From: a bacterium
GTDB lineage: Bacteria > Zixibacteria > MSB-5A5 > GN15 > FEB-12
Assembly: GCA_030619425.1 (NCBI GenBank)
Contig: JAUXBJ010000194.1
Coordinates: 1 to 5,093 of the forward strand
Direction: 5' to 3'
Length of the DNA stretch: 5,093 nt
Shown here: in pieces, positions 4,198 to 5,093 of the stretch
Layout of the letters: each line of letters begins with the position of its first letter
How positions within the stretch are numbered: the first letter of the stretch is position 1
Notes under the pieces: generated by a model
The model's input: the letters and a program-made list of their open reading frames with translations, nothing else
The model's database searches: none
What the model was told of the DNA's origin: nothing
Program-made: the position numbers and the translations under genes

Positions 4198-5093
4198 CTA
4201 TTCCGTGTGCTCTAAGAGCCAATCACCGACCAGCTTCAGGAAGTCGGGTGACAGTGTCTCCTCGATCGTAGCATACTCCGACACCGAACCCGTCACGGCC
4301 GTCTGAAACAGATGGTTCAGCCCCGGCATCTCGACGGTGGTGAAGTCCTCATGACCGGCGGCGGTCAACGCTTCTTCGATTGCCTCCAGGTTGGCTTTGG
4401 CCGGCACCTGAAGATCTAGTTCGCCGTTGACGGCCAACAGTGGGCAGGGCACATGTTGGAGTGTTAGCCTAGGTTCGTATGTTATAAAGAATCTCATCCA
4501 TGGCGATAGCGCCATCTGAATCTGTTGATCGATGGCCGGTCCGGCCATGTTCAGCGCCTCGCGTTCTTCTTCACTCAGCTTGGTTGTCATCTCGTTGAGA
4601 ATCTTGCGGAGATTGGCCTCCAGAACAGCTCTGTTGGTGTCGGCCTTGATGGCCTGAAACATCCGTTCCTGAAGCTCACGTTGGCTGGCCAGCGCCTTTT
4701 CGTCAGCGCCTTCGGCCCTGAGTATCAACTCCGCCTGGTCGAGCAGTATTTCCTCACCCGGCAGCCCCGGTCCGGCCATCAGTACGATAAAGGCAATATC
4801 CTTCCATGCCACCGCCACCATCGGAGCGATCAACCCGCCTTCGCTGTGACCGATAAGGCCGATTCTAGACGCGTCTATCTCCAGCCTGGACTTCAAATAC
4901 CGAACACCCGCCTGCGCATCGTGGGCAAAATCGACCGTCGTAGCATTGGTGGGATCCCCGGTGGAGCCACCTACGCCGCGATCATCGCAGCGCAGTACGG
5001 CGATACCCTGCCGGGTCAGATAGTCGGCCAGCACCAGGAACGGTTTGTGGCCCATGATGGTTTCGTTTCGATCCTGTGGTCCGGAGCCGGTGA
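4198..5093 (-). CDS. Alpha/beta hydrolase (esterase/S9-S33-like), 5' end beyond window
   Basis: The reading frame is open to the right edge and ends at TAG (4200-4198). An ATG at 5055 is not the start: the frame continues upstream as TGSGPQDRNETIMGHKPF, and TGSGPQDR followed by GHKPF is the conserved oxyanion/first-strand region of this family, so the true N-terminus, and any signal peptide, lies outside the window. Counting from that internal Met, the catalytic triad is visible: nucleophile S71 in GHSEGG (69-74), acid D214 in NGELDLQVP, and histidine H248 in PGLNHLF. DDRGVGGSTG at 24-33 is also typical. The central 100-190 region, rich in Glu, Ala and Leu, is a helical cap. Such proteins hydrolyse small esters or peptides; the substrate cannot be told. 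The gene is followed, same strand, by the tadA operon after an 84-base gap with its own candidate promoter, so the two are probably separate units. Confidence 0.9.
   Translation of the reverse strand, partial: TGSGPQDRNETIMGHKPFLVLADYLTRQGIAVLRCDDRGVGGSTGDPTNATTVDFAHDAQAGVRYLKSRLEIDASRIGLIGHSEGGLIAPMVAVAWKDIAFIVLMAGPGLPGEEILLDQAELILRAEGADEKALASQRELQERMFQAIKADTNRAVLEANLRKILNEMTTKLSEEEREALNMAGPAIDQQIQMALSPWMRFFITYEPRLTLQHVPCPLLAVNGELDLQVPAKANLEAIEEALTAAGHEDFTTVEMPGLNHLFQTAVTGSVSEYATIEETLSPDFLKLVGDWLLEHTE

Noticed and set aside
5053..5055. ATG 5055 as the start of the hydrolase
   Set aside because: The frame continues upstream to the window edge and encodes the conserved TGSGPQDR region, so this Met is internal.

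Overview
The window looks like chromosome of an uncultured, moderately GC-rich bacterium. The clues are ordinary bacterial housekeeping genes (tadA, a nucleotide-sugar dehydrogenase), Shine-Dalgarno-led starts, tightly overlapping operon genes, and intergenic spacers filled with short GC-rich palindromes, including the interspersed motif CTGAGCGGRGTCGAAG. From memory, that repeat style is common in FCB-group and candidate-phylum genomes such as Zixibacteria. The lineage is a weak inference and no marker gene in the window proves it.

Layout from left to right. Positions 1-228 (+) are the 3' end of a nucleotide-sugar dehydrogenase. Positions 229-578 are a gene-free spacer made of consecutive inverted repeats. 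Positions 579-1289 (-) encode a DUF805 membrane protein with an extra N-terminal membrane region; this gene is visibly AT-richer than its neighbours. Positions 1290-1657 are a divergent spacer with two large imperfectly nested hairpins and a possible weak promoter. Positions 1658-2545 (+) encode a radical SAM protein with a C-terminal twitch/SPASM-like cysteine set and unknown substrate. Positions 2546-2669 separate convergent genes and again carry two of the dispersed repeats. Positions 2670-4113 (-) are a three-gene operon: tadA (tRNA adenosine deaminase), then two small four-helix membrane proteins joined by TGATG and ATGA overlaps. Positions 4198-5093 (-) are an alpha/beta hydrolase that runs off the right edge.

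The genes do not form one obvious pathway. The best-supported functional unit is the tadA operon, where two mutually related membrane proteins are translationally coupled to a tRNA-editing enzyme. The items most worth a second look are that paralogous pair, the orphan radical SAM enzyme with its structured leader, and the modular family of palindromic repeats recurring in the spacers. I see no CRISPR array, transposase, rRNA or intact tRNA, and no convincing defence system.
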